From contig JAJFUV010000274.1 in the NCBI GenBank assembly GCA_021372245.1, forward strand, positions 1 to 60,842: a stretch of DNA of 60,842 bases. The letters are read 5' to 3'. Position 1 is the first letter of the stretch. Each line of letters begins with the position of its first letter. Position numbers and translations under genes: made by a program. The notes beneath the pieces are model-generated. The model did no database searches. It was not told the DNA's origin and saw only the letters and a program-made list of their open reading frames with translations. This DNA comes from Terriglobales bacterium. GTDB taxonomy: Bacteria > Acidobacteriota > Terriglobia > Bryobacterales > Bryobacteraceae. Positions 1 through 8,641 of the stretch are shown one piece after another.

Positions 1-1958
1 ACCGAGAACGTGACGCTCGACTGATTCACGGGAATCGTCACGGATGCAGGCACCTCCACGACGCCGCCTGACGCCGTGAGTTGCACGGCCAACGGTTCCG
101 TAGCGGGCTTTTCGACGGTGATGCGCGCGGTGAAGGAGGAACCCGCGACCACGCCGGCGGCAGGCCAGGCGGAAAGCTTCAGGCTACGGCGAAGAGTCGC
201 ATCGGCGGTGGCGCGTTCCGACGTCGCACGGTAGGAGATCTCCTCAAAGCCCTTCCGGAAGGCCTCGACTTTGTTAAGGTCCGTCTGCGAAGGCTGGCTG
301 CCTTGGGCCACAACCAGGATGAAGCCGAAGCGGAACCTGCGCTGCGAAACCGTGTGGTCCGGAGTGCGCCGGCCCTCGACTCTAATAAGCTCCTGCACGG
401 TGACGTCGCGGCGCTCGCCGTTGAAATTGACACCCACCTGTGGCGACCGGCTGCCGGAAACACCAGCAATCCCCGTGGGGGTAGGATTGGTGACCAGAAA
501 CGTTGGTGGCACATCGACTTCGTTCGGAGCGCGGAAGCCCATCAGGTATTGATCGAGCGCCGAGTAGCCCTCCACCGTCGCAATCGTGCGGAAGCGGAAC
601 AACGAACCCTCGCCATTGTCCTGGATGCGGTTGCCTTCAAGAAATGAAGCTTCCGAATCAAAGGCGAAGTTCCAGTGGGCGCTTTGCCGGCCGAGCATGG
701 GACGGGCGCTCGCATCGTTCGGGTCGCGGACGCTGGCGAAGGCCAGGAACAGATGGCCGGCTTCGTGGCCCAGCACGGTGAGGGGAGTGTCCCGGCTGTT
801 GTAACGCGCAAGGACCACACTGTTTGGATCGTCCGGGTACTGGCTCAGCGGCCCCATGTTCATGATGGACTGGAGCCGGCTGGCCGATCCCACAACCGAG
901 CCCACGTCGATGGTTTCATCGCCGTAGCCGCTGCGCTGGTTGCGCAGCGTGACTTCATATGCCACGGCGCCACTCGACGCCGCAATACCGAGATTGTTGA
1001 AGATGACAAGGTAGTCGTATGCGTCTTCGTGCGCCGCGAAGAACTTACGGGCCGCGGTGACAATGTCCACTTCCGTCACGTTGGTGAAGCGCTCCGCAAT
1101 GGTCGCGGAGAACTCCTCCACGCTGCCGCCGGCAAAGCTCACCAAGGAAGTCGTCCCCAGCCCGGAACCCGGTGAAATCCCCACAACCGCTTCGAGCGTA
1201 TTCACGTCGGAAAAAGCGAACTGGATGCTGCCATCGGGGTACAGGCGGACTTGAAATGTTTGCAGCGTGCCGGTCCCGCTGTCCTGATACTCAGGCACGC
1301 TCACCCAGCTCACGACCACACGGGAAGCGTCCGCGAGTACACGGATGCCTCCGCTCGACCGTGACGGATCCAGGTCGCGGAACAAGACGGCGATGCGCGG
1401 CTGGCCGCCCGACATCCGGCCAAGGCTGCGCTCGCTGGTCGCCGTGTCGCCCGAGCCGAATGTGAGATTCCCGTCCGAATTGACATACACACTCTGATAG
1501 GACGCGCCGAAAAAGGGAAAGCGGAAGGGGAGCGCTACTTCGCGCGTATCATCGTCGGCGAATCCGGTAAGCGGCGTTCCGGCGGTAGCGGCACCTACAT
1601 CGTAGCTCCCCTCGCGCGTTTCGAAGCGATACCGGGCGGCCGTCTGGTTGACGGGTTGGAAGGCGATGGTGCGGCCGTTCAGGTTGAAGCTGTTCATGCG
1701 GTCCACCACTCCGTCGCCATCCTCCAGGACGGCGATGTTGCCGATGTCTTGCGCGGCGGATCGCGTGCCGGCCAGCGCAAGTCCCGGTCCGGTGCCTTCC
1801 AGATTGCGCGCCAAACGCCGGGCCTCCGCCTGGCGATGCAGGTACGCCGTCTCCTGCCATTTGTCGCGATGCGTCCCACAGACGGCCTGGTCCTGGCGAG
1901 CCGGCAGGCTGGAGGCCAACAATGCCGCCAGCAGAATGAAGCGGAAAGGTTTCATCAT
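1..1958 (-). CDS. Secreted HExxH metalloprotease-like protein with nidogen-like domain (partial)
   Basis: The frame is open from ATG at 1958 (a second ATG is at 1955) to the left edge, so the C-terminus is missing; about 652 residues are visible. It begins with a typical signal peptide (MMKPFRFILLAALLAS). Around residues 140-265 there is a beta-rich region with the pattern ALPFRFPFFG, VYVNSDGNLTFG and LYPDGSIQFAF, as in nidogen-like domains of bacterial secreted proteins. GHEAGH at residues 397-402 is an HExxH zinc-binding motif in a region that otherwise resembles secreted metallopeptidases. The last visible part (after about residue 575) looks like a beta-sandwich repeat of the Ig or IPT type. 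The role is probably extracellular proteolysis or surface binding; the substrate is unknown. The third zinc ligand was not identified. The upstream region to 2155 is shared with the divergent ior operon. Confidence 0.7.
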   Translation of the reverse strand, partial: MMKPFRFILLAALLASSLPARQDQAVCGTHRDKWQETAYLHRQAEARRLARNLEGTGPGLALAGTRSAAQDIGNIAVLEDGDGVVDRMNSFNLNGRTIAFQPVNQTAARYRFETREGSYDVGAATAGTPLTGFADDDTREVALPFRFPFFGASYQSVYVNSDGNLTFGSGDTATSERSLGRMSGGQPRIAVLFRDLDPSRSSGGIRVLADASRVVVSWVSVPEYQDSGTGTLQTFQVRLYPDGSIQFAFSDVNTLEAVVGISPGSGLGTTSLVSFAGGSVEEFSATIAERFTNVTEVDIVTAARKFFAAHEDAYDYLVIFNNLGIAASSGAVAYEVTLRNQRSGYGDETIDVGSVVGSASRLQSIMNMGPLSQYPDDPNSVVLARYNSRDTPLTVLGHEAGHLFLAFASVRDPNDASARPMLGRQSAHWNFAFDSEASFLEGNRIQDNGEGSLFRFRTIATVEGYSALDQYLMGFRAPNEVDVPPTFLVTNPTPTGIAGVSGSRSPQVGVNFNGERRDVTVQELIRVEGRRTPDHTVSQRRFRFGFILVVAQGSQPSQTDLNKVEAFRKGFEEISYRATSERATADATLRRSLKLSAWPAAGVVAGSSFTARITVEKPATEPLAVQLTASGGVVEVPASVTIPVNQSSVTFS

Positions 1959-2155
1959 GGACCCCGATTGATCTTATTGTAAAACGAGACAGCCGGCGAA
2001 CTAGGCATAGCCTTCCCGGCTCTCAGAACAGCAGCCGGCGCAAACCGGATTGCTACGGCCCTAGGCCGGAGGCTAAAATAGACGTTTCCCATCCTACGCC
2101 GCGCCCGGTTCCCCTATATACTCGGCACTCCGCCGGCGGGGAGCTAGTTGCGAGT

Positions 2156-3760
2156 TTGCGAATGACCAGATCTGAACGACTATTGCTGAGCGGCGACGAA
2201 GCCGTGGCGCTTGCCGCGCGAGATGCCGGCGTCGCCCTGGCTACCGGATACCCCGGCACGCCTTCCACCGAAATCCTCGAACACTTCGCCGCGTTGAACG
2301 GGCGGGCGCAGTGGGCGCCCAACGAGAAGGTGGCCCTCGAAGTTGGCATCGGCGTGTCTTTCGCGGGCGCCCGCGCCATCGTCACCATGAAGCACGGGGG
2401 CTTGAACGTGGCAGCCGACCCGCTGTTCACCGTGGCTTACACGGGGGTACACGGCGCGCTGGTGGTGGTTTCCGCGGACGATCCCGGCATGTGGTCCAGC
2501 CAGAACGAGCAGGACAACCGACGCTATGCGCAGGCCGCCGGCGTGCCCATGTTCGAGCCGTCGGATTCCCAGGATGCCTACGACTACACGCTGGCCGCCA
2601 TCGAAGTAAGCGAGCGCTGGCGCGTTCCGGTGCTGCTGCGCATGACCACCCGTGTGTGCCACGCGAAGAGCGTGGTGCATCCTTCGGCCAATCCGCCTGC
2701 CGCACCGGCACCTGGATTCATCCGCGACATCAAGAGCCGCGTTATGATCCCGGCTTACGCGCGGCCCGCGCACAGGCGCCTGCGCGAGAAGCTCGCTGCG
2801 ATCGCCGAGTGGAACGAGGCTTCGGGACCCGTGGTCGAAATCGCCGGCAGCGTCGATACCGGCATCATCACGTCGGGCATTTCCTACATGCACGCACGCG
2901 AAGCCGCGCCGGAAGCTTCGGTGCTCAAGATCGGCATGACGTACCCGCTGCCGGTTGAACGCATTCGCAGGTTCTCGGCGGGCGTGAAGCGGCTGGCGGC
3001 GATCGAGGAAGGCGACCCTTACCTGGTGGAATCGCTGCGGACGGCGGGCATCGCGGTGGAGGGCCGGCCGGAGATGTACCGCTTCGGCGAAATGAACGTA
3101 GCGCGCGTGCGGCGCGTCCTCAACGGCGACACGTCGCCGGAGCCCAAGCCCGCGCCCGGCAAACCGCCGCAGTTGTGCCCCGGCTGCCCGCATCGCAGCG
3201 TGTTCACATCGCTCCACAACTTGGATTGCATCGTCTCGGGCGATATCGGCTGTTACTCGCTCGGCGTGCTGCCGCCGTTCGAAGCCATGGATTCACTGGT
3301 GTGCATGGGCGCCGCGATCGGCGTGGGCCTGGGCATGCGGCACGCGCTGCCGCCCGGCCAGGCGCGCCGCGTGGTGAGCGTGATCGGCGACAGCACGTTC
3401 GTGCACAGCGGCATCACGGGCCTGGTCGAAATGATCTACAATCCGCCGCCCTCCGGGCACGTGATCCTGATACTCGACAACGGGACCACGGCCATGACCG
3501 GCATGCAGGAGCATCCGGGCACGGGCCGCGACCTGGAGCATCACAAGACCGGTCGCGTGGTTTTCGAGGACCTGGCGCGCGCGCTCGGCGTCCAACTGGT
3601 GGATGTCATCGATCCCAGCGCCGATCAGCAGGCCTTCCAGGATCTGGTCAAACAGCGGCTGGATTCAGGTCAACTGGCCGTGATCGTCGCTCGAAGGAAC
3701 TGCCTGTTGGCCGCCGGCAAGATCAAGCAATACGAAAAATGCGAGGCCAGCCATGAGTAA
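2156..3760 (+). CDS. iorA: Indolepyruvate:ferredoxin oxidoreductase alpha subunit, lacking the C-terminal ferredoxin domain
   Basis: This is the thiamine-diphosphate subunit that oxidatively decarboxylates aryl-2-oxoacids (indolepyruvate, phenylpyruvate) to arylacetyl-CoA and passes the electrons to ferredoxin. Visible family marks are ATGYPGTPSTE near residue 30, CPGCPHRS near 341, GDIGCYSLGVLPPF near 361 and the TPP-binding stretch from IGDSTF to ILDNGTTAMTG (about 417-450). Canonical IorA proteins end in a 2x[4Fe-4S] ferredoxin domain of roughly 60 residues. This one stops at YEKCEASHE, at about the first cysteine of that domain. The stop overlaps the start of iorB by 8 bases, so the short form looks settled rather than a sequencing error. 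The start is uncertain: TTG 2156 lies 12 bases after GGGGAG, and ATG 2162 lies 18 bases after it. First gene of the plus-strand operon. Confidence 0.9.
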   Translation: MRMTRSERLLLSGDEAVALAARDAGVALATGYPGTPSTEILEHFAALNGRAQWAPNEKVALEVGIGVSFAGARAIVTMKHGGLNVAADPLFTVAYTGVHGALVVVSADDPGMWSSQNEQDNRRYAQAAGVPMFEPSDSQDAYDYTLAAIEVSERWRVPVLLRMTTRVCHAKSVVHPSANPPAAPAPGFIRDIKSRVMIPAYARPAHRRLREKLAAIAEWNEASGPVVEIAGSVDTGIITSGISYMHAREAAPEASVLKIGMTYPLPVERIRRFSAGVKRLAAIEEGDPYLVESLRTAGIAVEGRPEMYRFGEMNVARVRRVLNGDTSPEPKPAPGKPPQLCPGCPHRSVFTSLHNLDCIVSGDIGCYSLGVLPPFEAMDSLVCMGAAIGVGLGMRHALPPGQARRVVSVIGDSTFVHSGITGLVEMIYNPPPSGHVILILDNGTTAMTGMQEHPGTGRDLEHHKTGRVVFEDLARALGVQLVDVIDPSADQQAFQDLVKQRLDSGQLAVIVARRNCLLAAGKIKQYEKCEASHE

Positions 3761-4241
3761 GGTGACCAACGTAGTAATCGCCGGGCTGGGCGGCCAGGGC
3801 GTCGTACGCGCCTCCGATATTTTGGCGGGCGCCGCGTTCCGCGCGGGTTATGATGTCAAGAAAAGCGAGATACATGGAATGAGCCAGCGGGGCGGTTCGG
3901 TGGCGAGCGACGTGCGGTTCGGAGACACCGTCTTCAGCCCCATGGTGCCATCCGGCGAAGCCGACTACCTGGTGGTGTTCGATCCAGTCCAGGTGGAAGC
4001 CAACCGTCCGCAGTTGCGCGCCGGCGGCACGTTGATCGCTCCGGATAGTATTGATGAACGCCAGTTGGTGAACCGGCGCTGCCTCAACACCGGCCTGCTG
4101 GGCGTGTTGAGCGCGCACCTGGAGATCGGCGAAGAGATTTGGCTCGAAACACTGAGCGCCAGTTTCCCCGAGAAACTGCTTCAGTCTAATTTGCAGGCTT
4201 TCCGGCTCGGCCGTGAAGCCGTCCGTAAGGAGAATTCATGA
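3753..4241 (+). CDS. iorB: Indolepyruvate:ferredoxin oxidoreductase beta subunit
   Basis: Partner of IorA in the cytoplasmic 2-oxoacid:ferredoxin oxidoreductase (gamma-type domain). The 162 residues match the family in length. They carry the N-terminal GLGGQGVVRASDILA motif, SEIHGMSQRGGSV, and SGEADYLVVFDPVQ. ATG 3753 is preceded by GAGG. It overlaps iorA by 8 bases and the next gene by 4 (ATGA), indicating translational coupling. It has no cysteine cluster that could replace the iron-sulfur domain missing from IorA, so the electron route to ferredoxin is unclear. Confidence 0.92.
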   Translation: MSKVTNVVIAGLGGQGVVRASDILAGAAFRAGYDVKKSEIHGMSQRGGSVASDVRFGDTVFSPMVPSGEADYLVVFDPVQVEANRPQLRAGGTLIAPDSIDERQLVNRRCLNTGLLGVLSAHLEIGEEIWLETLSASFPEKLLQSNLQAFRLGREAVRKENS

Positions 4242-5575
4242 GCGCCGCGACCAATGTGACTACTCACGTGTTCCATCCGGCCAGCGCGCCGGACTACGTT
4301 CCTCTGCCGCAGATGCGCCAGCTGCAATTGACGCGGCTTCAGGCCGTGGTGCGCCGGGCCTGGGACCATGTGGCCTTGTTTCGCGAACGGATGACCGCGC
4401 GCGGTTTGAAGCCCGAGGACATCCGCTCGCTCGACGACCTGCGCTTGCTGCCGTTCACCGTAAAGACGGACCTGCGCGACACCTACCCCTTCGGCCTGTT
4501 CGCCAGTCCGATGCAGGAAGTGGTGCGCCTGCACGCTTCGAGCGGCACAACCGGGAAGCCGATCGTCGTCGCGTACACGAAGGAAGACTTGGAGGTGTGG
4601 ACCAGCGCCATTGTGCGTTGTTTCGCCGCCTGCGGCGTGACGCGCGGCGACGTGGTGCAGAACGCCTACGGATACGGCCTCTTCACAGGAGGCCTGGGCG
4701 CGCACTACGGCGCCGAGGCGCTGGGCGCCACAGTCATCCCCATTTCCGGCGGCAACACTGACCGCCAGATCATGGTGATGCGCGATTTCGGCGTCACGGC
4801 AATCTGCTGCACGCCGAGTTACTTCATACACCTGGTCGAGCGCGCCGTGGAGCTAGGCGTGGACGTGCGCAGCCTGCCCCTGCGCGTAGGCATCTTCGGC
4901 GCCGAGCCCTGGACCAACTCGATGCGCAGACATATGGAGGCCGCCGCCGGCATCCGCGCCCAGGACATTTACGGGCTTTCCGAGATCATCGGCCCCGGCG
5001 TGGCCATCGAGTGCGAATGCCAGGACGGCCTGCACATCATCGAGGATCACTTCTATCCGGAGGTTATCGACACGGAGACAGGCGAACCGGTCCCCGACGG
5101 CATCGAAGGCGAGTTGGTGCTCACCACTCTTTCCAAGCGCGCCATGCCGATGATCCGCTACCGCACGCGTGATATCACCTCCCTCGTAACCGAGTCCTGC
5201 CCTTGCGGCCGCACCCTGCGCCGCATGCGCCGCATAGGACGCCGCTCCGACGATATGATCATCATCCGCGGCGTGAACGTGTTCCCGTCGCAGGTCGAGG
5301 CTGCGCTGCTTGCCATCGAAGGCACCGTGCCGCATTATCAGATTATCCTTACCCGCGAAAAGGGTCTGGATGTTATGGAAGTGCGGGTGGAGGTGACTCC
5401 GGGAATGTTCAGCGACAAGGTCGGCGCTATCGAGGACCTGAATCGCAAAATCGTGCATGTCCTGGACCAAACCCTGGGGATCCGCGTTGCCGTGCGCCTG
5501 GTCGAACCGCACGGCATCGAGCGTAGCGAGGGGAAAGCAAAACGCGTTATCGACCGCAGAAACCTGGAACAGTGA
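4238..5575 (+). CDS. paaK: Phenylacetate-CoA ligase
   Basis: An ANL-superfamily ligase that makes phenylacetyl-CoA (or a related arylacetyl-CoA) from the acid, ATP and CoA, releasing AMP. The 445 residues are normal for PaaK. Visible motifs are the P-loop HASSGTTGKPIV at about 98-109, the adenylate-site region IYGLSEIIGPG, YRTRDITSL, and the hinge and C-terminal domain start RRIGRRSDDMIIIRGVNVFPSQVE-type sequence. It is preceded by a strong AGGAG six bases before ATG. Next to iorAB it either recaptures free arylacetate or shares the arylacetyl-CoA pool. Exact acid preference (phenyl-, hydroxyphenyl- or indole-acetate) cannot be read from the sequence. Confidence 0.9.
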   Translation: MSAATNVTTHVFHPASAPDYVPLPQMRQLQLTRLQAVVRRAWDHVALFRERMTARGLKPEDIRSLDDLRLLPFTVKTDLRDTYPFGLFASPMQEVVRLHASSGTTGKPIVVAYTKEDLEVWTSAIVRCFAACGVTRGDVVQNAYGYGLFTGGLGAHYGAEALGATVIPISGGNTDRQIMVMRDFGVTAICCTPSYFIHLVERAVELGVDVRSLPLRVGIFGAEPWTNSMRRHMEAAAGIRAQDIYGLSEIIGPGVAIECECQDGLHIIEDHFYPEVIDTETGEPVPDGIEGELVLTTLSKRAMPMIRYRTRDITSLVTESCPCGRTLRRMRRIGRRSDDMIIIRGVNVFPSQVEAALLAIEGTVPHYQIILTREKGLDVMEVRVEVTPGMFSDKVGAIEDLNRKIVHVLDQTLGIRVAVRLVEPHGIERSEGKAKRVIDRRNLEQ

Positions 5576-5585
5576 GGCCTGAACC

Positions 5586-6026
5586 ATGAAGATACATCAG
5601 TTGTCGTTGTTCCTGGAAAACAAGCCCGGACGCCTGATCGAGCCGTGCCGGCTGCTGGCCGGCGCAGGCATCGACATGCGCACGCTGACGCTGGCCGACA
5701 CCGCCCAGTTCGGCATCCTGCGCATGATCGTCTCCGACTGGGAGCGGGCGCGGACAATGCTTAAGGCCGCCGGCTTCGTCGTCAATACCGTCGAAGTCGT
5801 CGCCGTGGAGGTTCCGGACCGCCCCGGCGGCTTGGCCGAAGTCCTTGAACCCTTTCAAGGAACGGACATCAACATCGAGTATATGTACGCCTTCCCGACG
5901 GGCACGGTCGACCGGGCCGTGCTCATTTTCCGCTTCGATAAGCCCGACGCCGCGATCGCGGTCCTGCAACAGGCCGGGATCAATGTTCTCGAAAGCGTTC
6001 AGGCTTATAACCGAATTCGCGAATGA
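5586..6026 (+). CDS. Tandem ACT-domain protein associated with PaaK
   Basis: A 146-residue cytoplasmic protein made of two ACT modules (about 1-68 and 70-140). The first begins KIHQLSLFLENKPGRL and the second VEVPDRPGGLAEVLEPF, the usual beta-strand plus Gly-Leu turn that binds small ligands, often amino acids. Such proteins often sit beside paaK and ior genes and probably sense an aromatic amino acid or arylacetate. There is no catalytic or DNA-binding domain, so any control must act through protein contact. GAGG precedes ATG 5586. It overlaps the aminotransferase gene by 4 bases. Confidence 0.85.
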   Translation: MKIHQLSLFLENKPGRLIEPCRLLAGAGIDMRTLTLADTAQFGILRMIVSDWERARTMLKAAGFVVNTVEVVAVEVPDRPGGLAEVLEPFQGTDINIEYMYAFPTGTVDRAVLIFRFDKPDAAIAVLQQAGINVLESVQAYNRIRE

Positions 6027-7195
6027 TCGTAGCTCAAGTCATACAACAACAACTGGAGCACTCCTCCTGGATACGGCGCATGTTCGAAGAAGGACTGCGC
6101 ATGAAAGCCGAACGTGGCGTCGAAAACGTGTTCGATTTCACGCTGGGCAACCCGGACGAGGATCCGCCGGCCGAAGTCCTGGCCGCTTTGAAGCGGCAGG
6201 TGGCCGCCAATCCCGCCGGCTCGCACGGCTACATGCCCAACGCCGGCTTTCCGAAAGTGCGAGAGGTGCTCGCCGAAAGGCTGCGCCGGCATACCGGAGT
6301 GGACTTCCAGGCGCGGCACCTGCTGATGACGGTCGGCTCGTCGGGTGCCATTAACACGGCGCTCAAGGCGATACTCGACCCGGGCGACGAAGTCATCGTC
6401 CCCATGCCCTGCTTTTCCGAATACCAGTTCTACATCGCAAATCACTCGGGGAAGATGGTGCCCGTGGAGACGGCCGCGGATTTCTCGCTCGATCTCGACG
6501 CCATCCGCGCCGCCATCACGCCTCGCACGCGGGCGATCATCCTGAACTCGCCGCACAATCCCACCGGTGTGATCTACTCCGAGGCCACGCTTCGTGAACT
6601 GGAGGCGTTGCTACAAGGCCTGGACCACACCGTGGTGGTCATCAGCGACGAACCCTACCGCGCGTTTGTCTACGACTGCGCCGTCATGCCCGAGACCGCG
6701 GCTATCATTACCAACTGCATCGTGGCGCATTCTTACTCCAAGGCCTGGGCGGTGGCGGGCGAGCGCATCGGCTACCTGGCTATTTCGCCGCGGCTGGCGG
6801 GCGCGGATGAGTTGATGCACGCCTGCACGTTCACCAACCGCATTCTCGGTTTCATCAACGCGCCGGCCATCTGGCAGTGGGTGGCCGCCGCATCCGGCGA
6901 GGCCATGCCCAACCTCGCCATGTACCAAGAAAAGCGCGACCTGCTATGCGAAGGACTGTCGAACGCCGGTTACGAAGTCAGCAAACCGCAAGGCGCGTTT
7001 TACCTCTTCATGAAAACGCCGATTCCCGATGACATCGCCTTCGTGCGCCTGCTCACGAGCGAAGGCGTCCTTACAGTTCCAGGAGCGGGATTCGGCCGCG
7101 GCGGTTACATCCGATTGTCCCTTACCGTGCCGCGCGACACCATTGTCCGGTCCATGCCGGGCTTCGCCCGTGCTTTGAAGAAATGTCCTAAGTGA
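6023..7195 (+). CDS. Class I/II PLP aminotransferase, probable aromatic amino-acid aminotransferase
   Basis: A 390-residue fold-type I aminotransferase. NSPHNPTGVIYS and the PLP-lysine motif SYSKAWAVAGERIGY (Lys about 240) are intact, as is the C-terminal GRGGYIRLSL with the substrate-carboxylate Arg. In this operon it most likely converts phenylalanine, tyrosine or tryptophan into the aryl-pyruvates used by IorAB. This is inference from context; the sequence alone would also fit an aspartate-type enzyme. The ATG overlaps the preceding TGA, and its own stop overlaps the GTG of the next gene (GTGA), so expression is coupled both ways. Confidence 0.85.
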   Translation: MIVAQVIQQQLEHSSWIRRMFEEGLRMKAERGVENVFDFTLGNPDEDPPAEVLAALKRQVAANPAGSHGYMPNAGFPKVREVLAERLRRHTGVDFQARHLLMTVGSSGAINTALKAILDPGDEVIVPMPCFSEYQFYIANHSGKMVPVETAADFSLDLDAIRAAITPRTRAIILNSPHNPTGVIYSEATLRELEALLQGLDHTVVVISDEPYRAFVYDCAVMPETAAIITNCIVAHSYSKAWAVAGERIGYLAISPRLAGADELMHACTFTNRILGFINAPAIWQWVAAASGEAMPNLAMYQEKRDLLCEGLSNAGYEVSKPQGAFYLFMKTPIPDDIAFVRLLTSEGVLTVPGAGFGRGGYIRLSLTVPRDTIVRSMPGFARALKKCPK

Positions 7196-8511
7196 ATACT
7201 AATTGGCTACTTGTTGCCCTGTGTTCGCTGGCTGTTCCGATTGCGTCCGCGCAAAACGGCGTCAGCGCGTTCGAATTCGGTTTTGAACAACGCGTACGTA
7301 CTGAGAACTGGAACAACCTGTTCGACTATGGCGACTCGGCGGACGATCAGCGCAATCAGATCCGCTATCGCACAAGGGTCTGGGGCAAGGCGGGGCTCAC
7401 CGACAACATCGACGTCTATGTCGGTCTGGTGCAGGAAACCAACCAGATCGTGGTGCCTCGCTCGCCCTACCGCTTCGATGAAGTCGCGTTCGAGCACGCT
7501 TACATCGACATCAAGAAGCTGTTCGTAAAGGGCCTATCGCTGCGCGTCGGCCGCCAGAACATCATGAAGGGCGAAGGATTCCTCCTGCTGGAAGGCAATC
7601 CCTGGGATGGATCGCGATCCATTTACTTCAATGCAGCCGACCTGGCCTATACCTGGAAGAAGTCCAAGATAGAGTTAATCGGCATCTCTAATCCCCGTAC
7701 CGACCGCTACCTGCCCCAGATCCACGACCGATCCCGGCAACTGATCGAGTGGGACGAACAGGCGCTTGGCACTTACTACACCGATAACAACCTCAAGAAC
7801 ACCAACGTCGAGGCTTATTACTTTTACAAGAAGGAAGTCCACGACCGCCGGGCACCTACTAACTTCCAGTTCCAACCGGACCGCCACGTAAATACTGCCG
7901 GAGGCCGGGTGGTTCAGAAGCTGGGACGCGGCTGGGAGGCCACCGGCGAAATGGCGTTGCAGTGGGGGCATCAGCGTCCGTCCACTTCCATCGCTGGATG
8001 GGGCGGCTACAGTTACTTGAAAAAGTCCTGGAAGACCACATGGAAGCCGAGCGCGTCGGCCGGTTATTGGGGGATGTCCGGCGACGACCCCGCCACCAGG
8101 GACAGGGTGGAAGGCTGGGATCCGCTGTTCGCGCGCTGGCCCAAGTTCAGCGAGCTCTACCTTTACAGCCTGTTCAGGGAGAAAGGCGTAGGCTACTGGA
8201 CCAATCTCGGCATGTATCAGGCTGAATTTCTATTCACGCCCGCCAAGCCGCTCACCGGGCGGCTCACCTACTACCGCATGAATGCGTTTCACACCTTTCC
8301 TCAAGGCGACACGCGCATCTTCGGCAGCGGCACCGGCCGGGGCAATATGTATCAGGCAAGACTAGACCTGACATTGAATAAGTACTGGAAAGGACACGCA
8401 CTTTACGAGCGCGTGTCGCCGGGAACATTCTACGCCCAACGAGCCCCATCCTACTTCGTGCGCTTTGAAGCGATCTTCACCATCAAAGGCAACTTCGGCA
8501 GCAGTCACTGA
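7192..8511 (+). CDS. Outer-membrane beta-barrel of the alginate-export type, copy 1
   Basis: 439 residues with a signal peptide ending near IASAQ, then a long run of amphipathic strands rich in Tyr, Trp and Arg (for example LSLRVGRQNIMKGEGF, YYFYKKEVHDRRAPTNF, GRGNMYQARLDLTLNKYW). This pattern is typical of alginate_exp-type barrels found in Acidobacteriota. The GTG start overlaps the aminotransferase stop by 4 bases, making it part of the ior operon. A likely job is passage of the operon's substrate through the outer membrane. The next gene is a full-length duplicate. No direct evidence of substrate is visible. Confidence 0.75.
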   Translation: MNTNWLLVALCSLAVPIASAQNGVSAFEFGFEQRVRTENWNNLFDYGDSADDQRNQIRYRTRVWGKAGLTDNIDVYVGLVQETNQIVVPRSPYRFDEVAFEHAYIDIKKLFVKGLSLRVGRQNIMKGEGFLLLEGNPWDGSRSIYFNAADLAYTWKKSKIELIGISNPRTDRYLPQIHDRSRQLIEWDEQALGTYYTDNNLKNTNVEAYYFYKKEVHDRRAPTNFQFQPDRHVNTAGGRVVQKLGRGWEATGEMALQWGHQRPSTSIAGWGGYSYLKKSWKTTWKPSASAGYWGMSGDDPATRDRVEGWDPLFARWPKFSELYLYSLFREKGVGYWTNLGMYQAEFLFTPAKPLTGRLTYYRMNAFHTFPQGDTRIFGSGTGRGNMYQARLDLTLNKYWKGHALYERVSPGTFYAQRAPSYFVRFEAIFTIKGNFGSSH

Positions 8512-8641
8512 CCCGCACAAGCCGCCTCTGATTGTCTCACGAAACCTCGACCCGCGACGATAAGCCATTTGTGCCGGTGTTCGCAAGTTAAAACACCCTT
8601 TAGGCGCCGGCCCTAGCCCATACGGGGGAGGAATATTCCAC

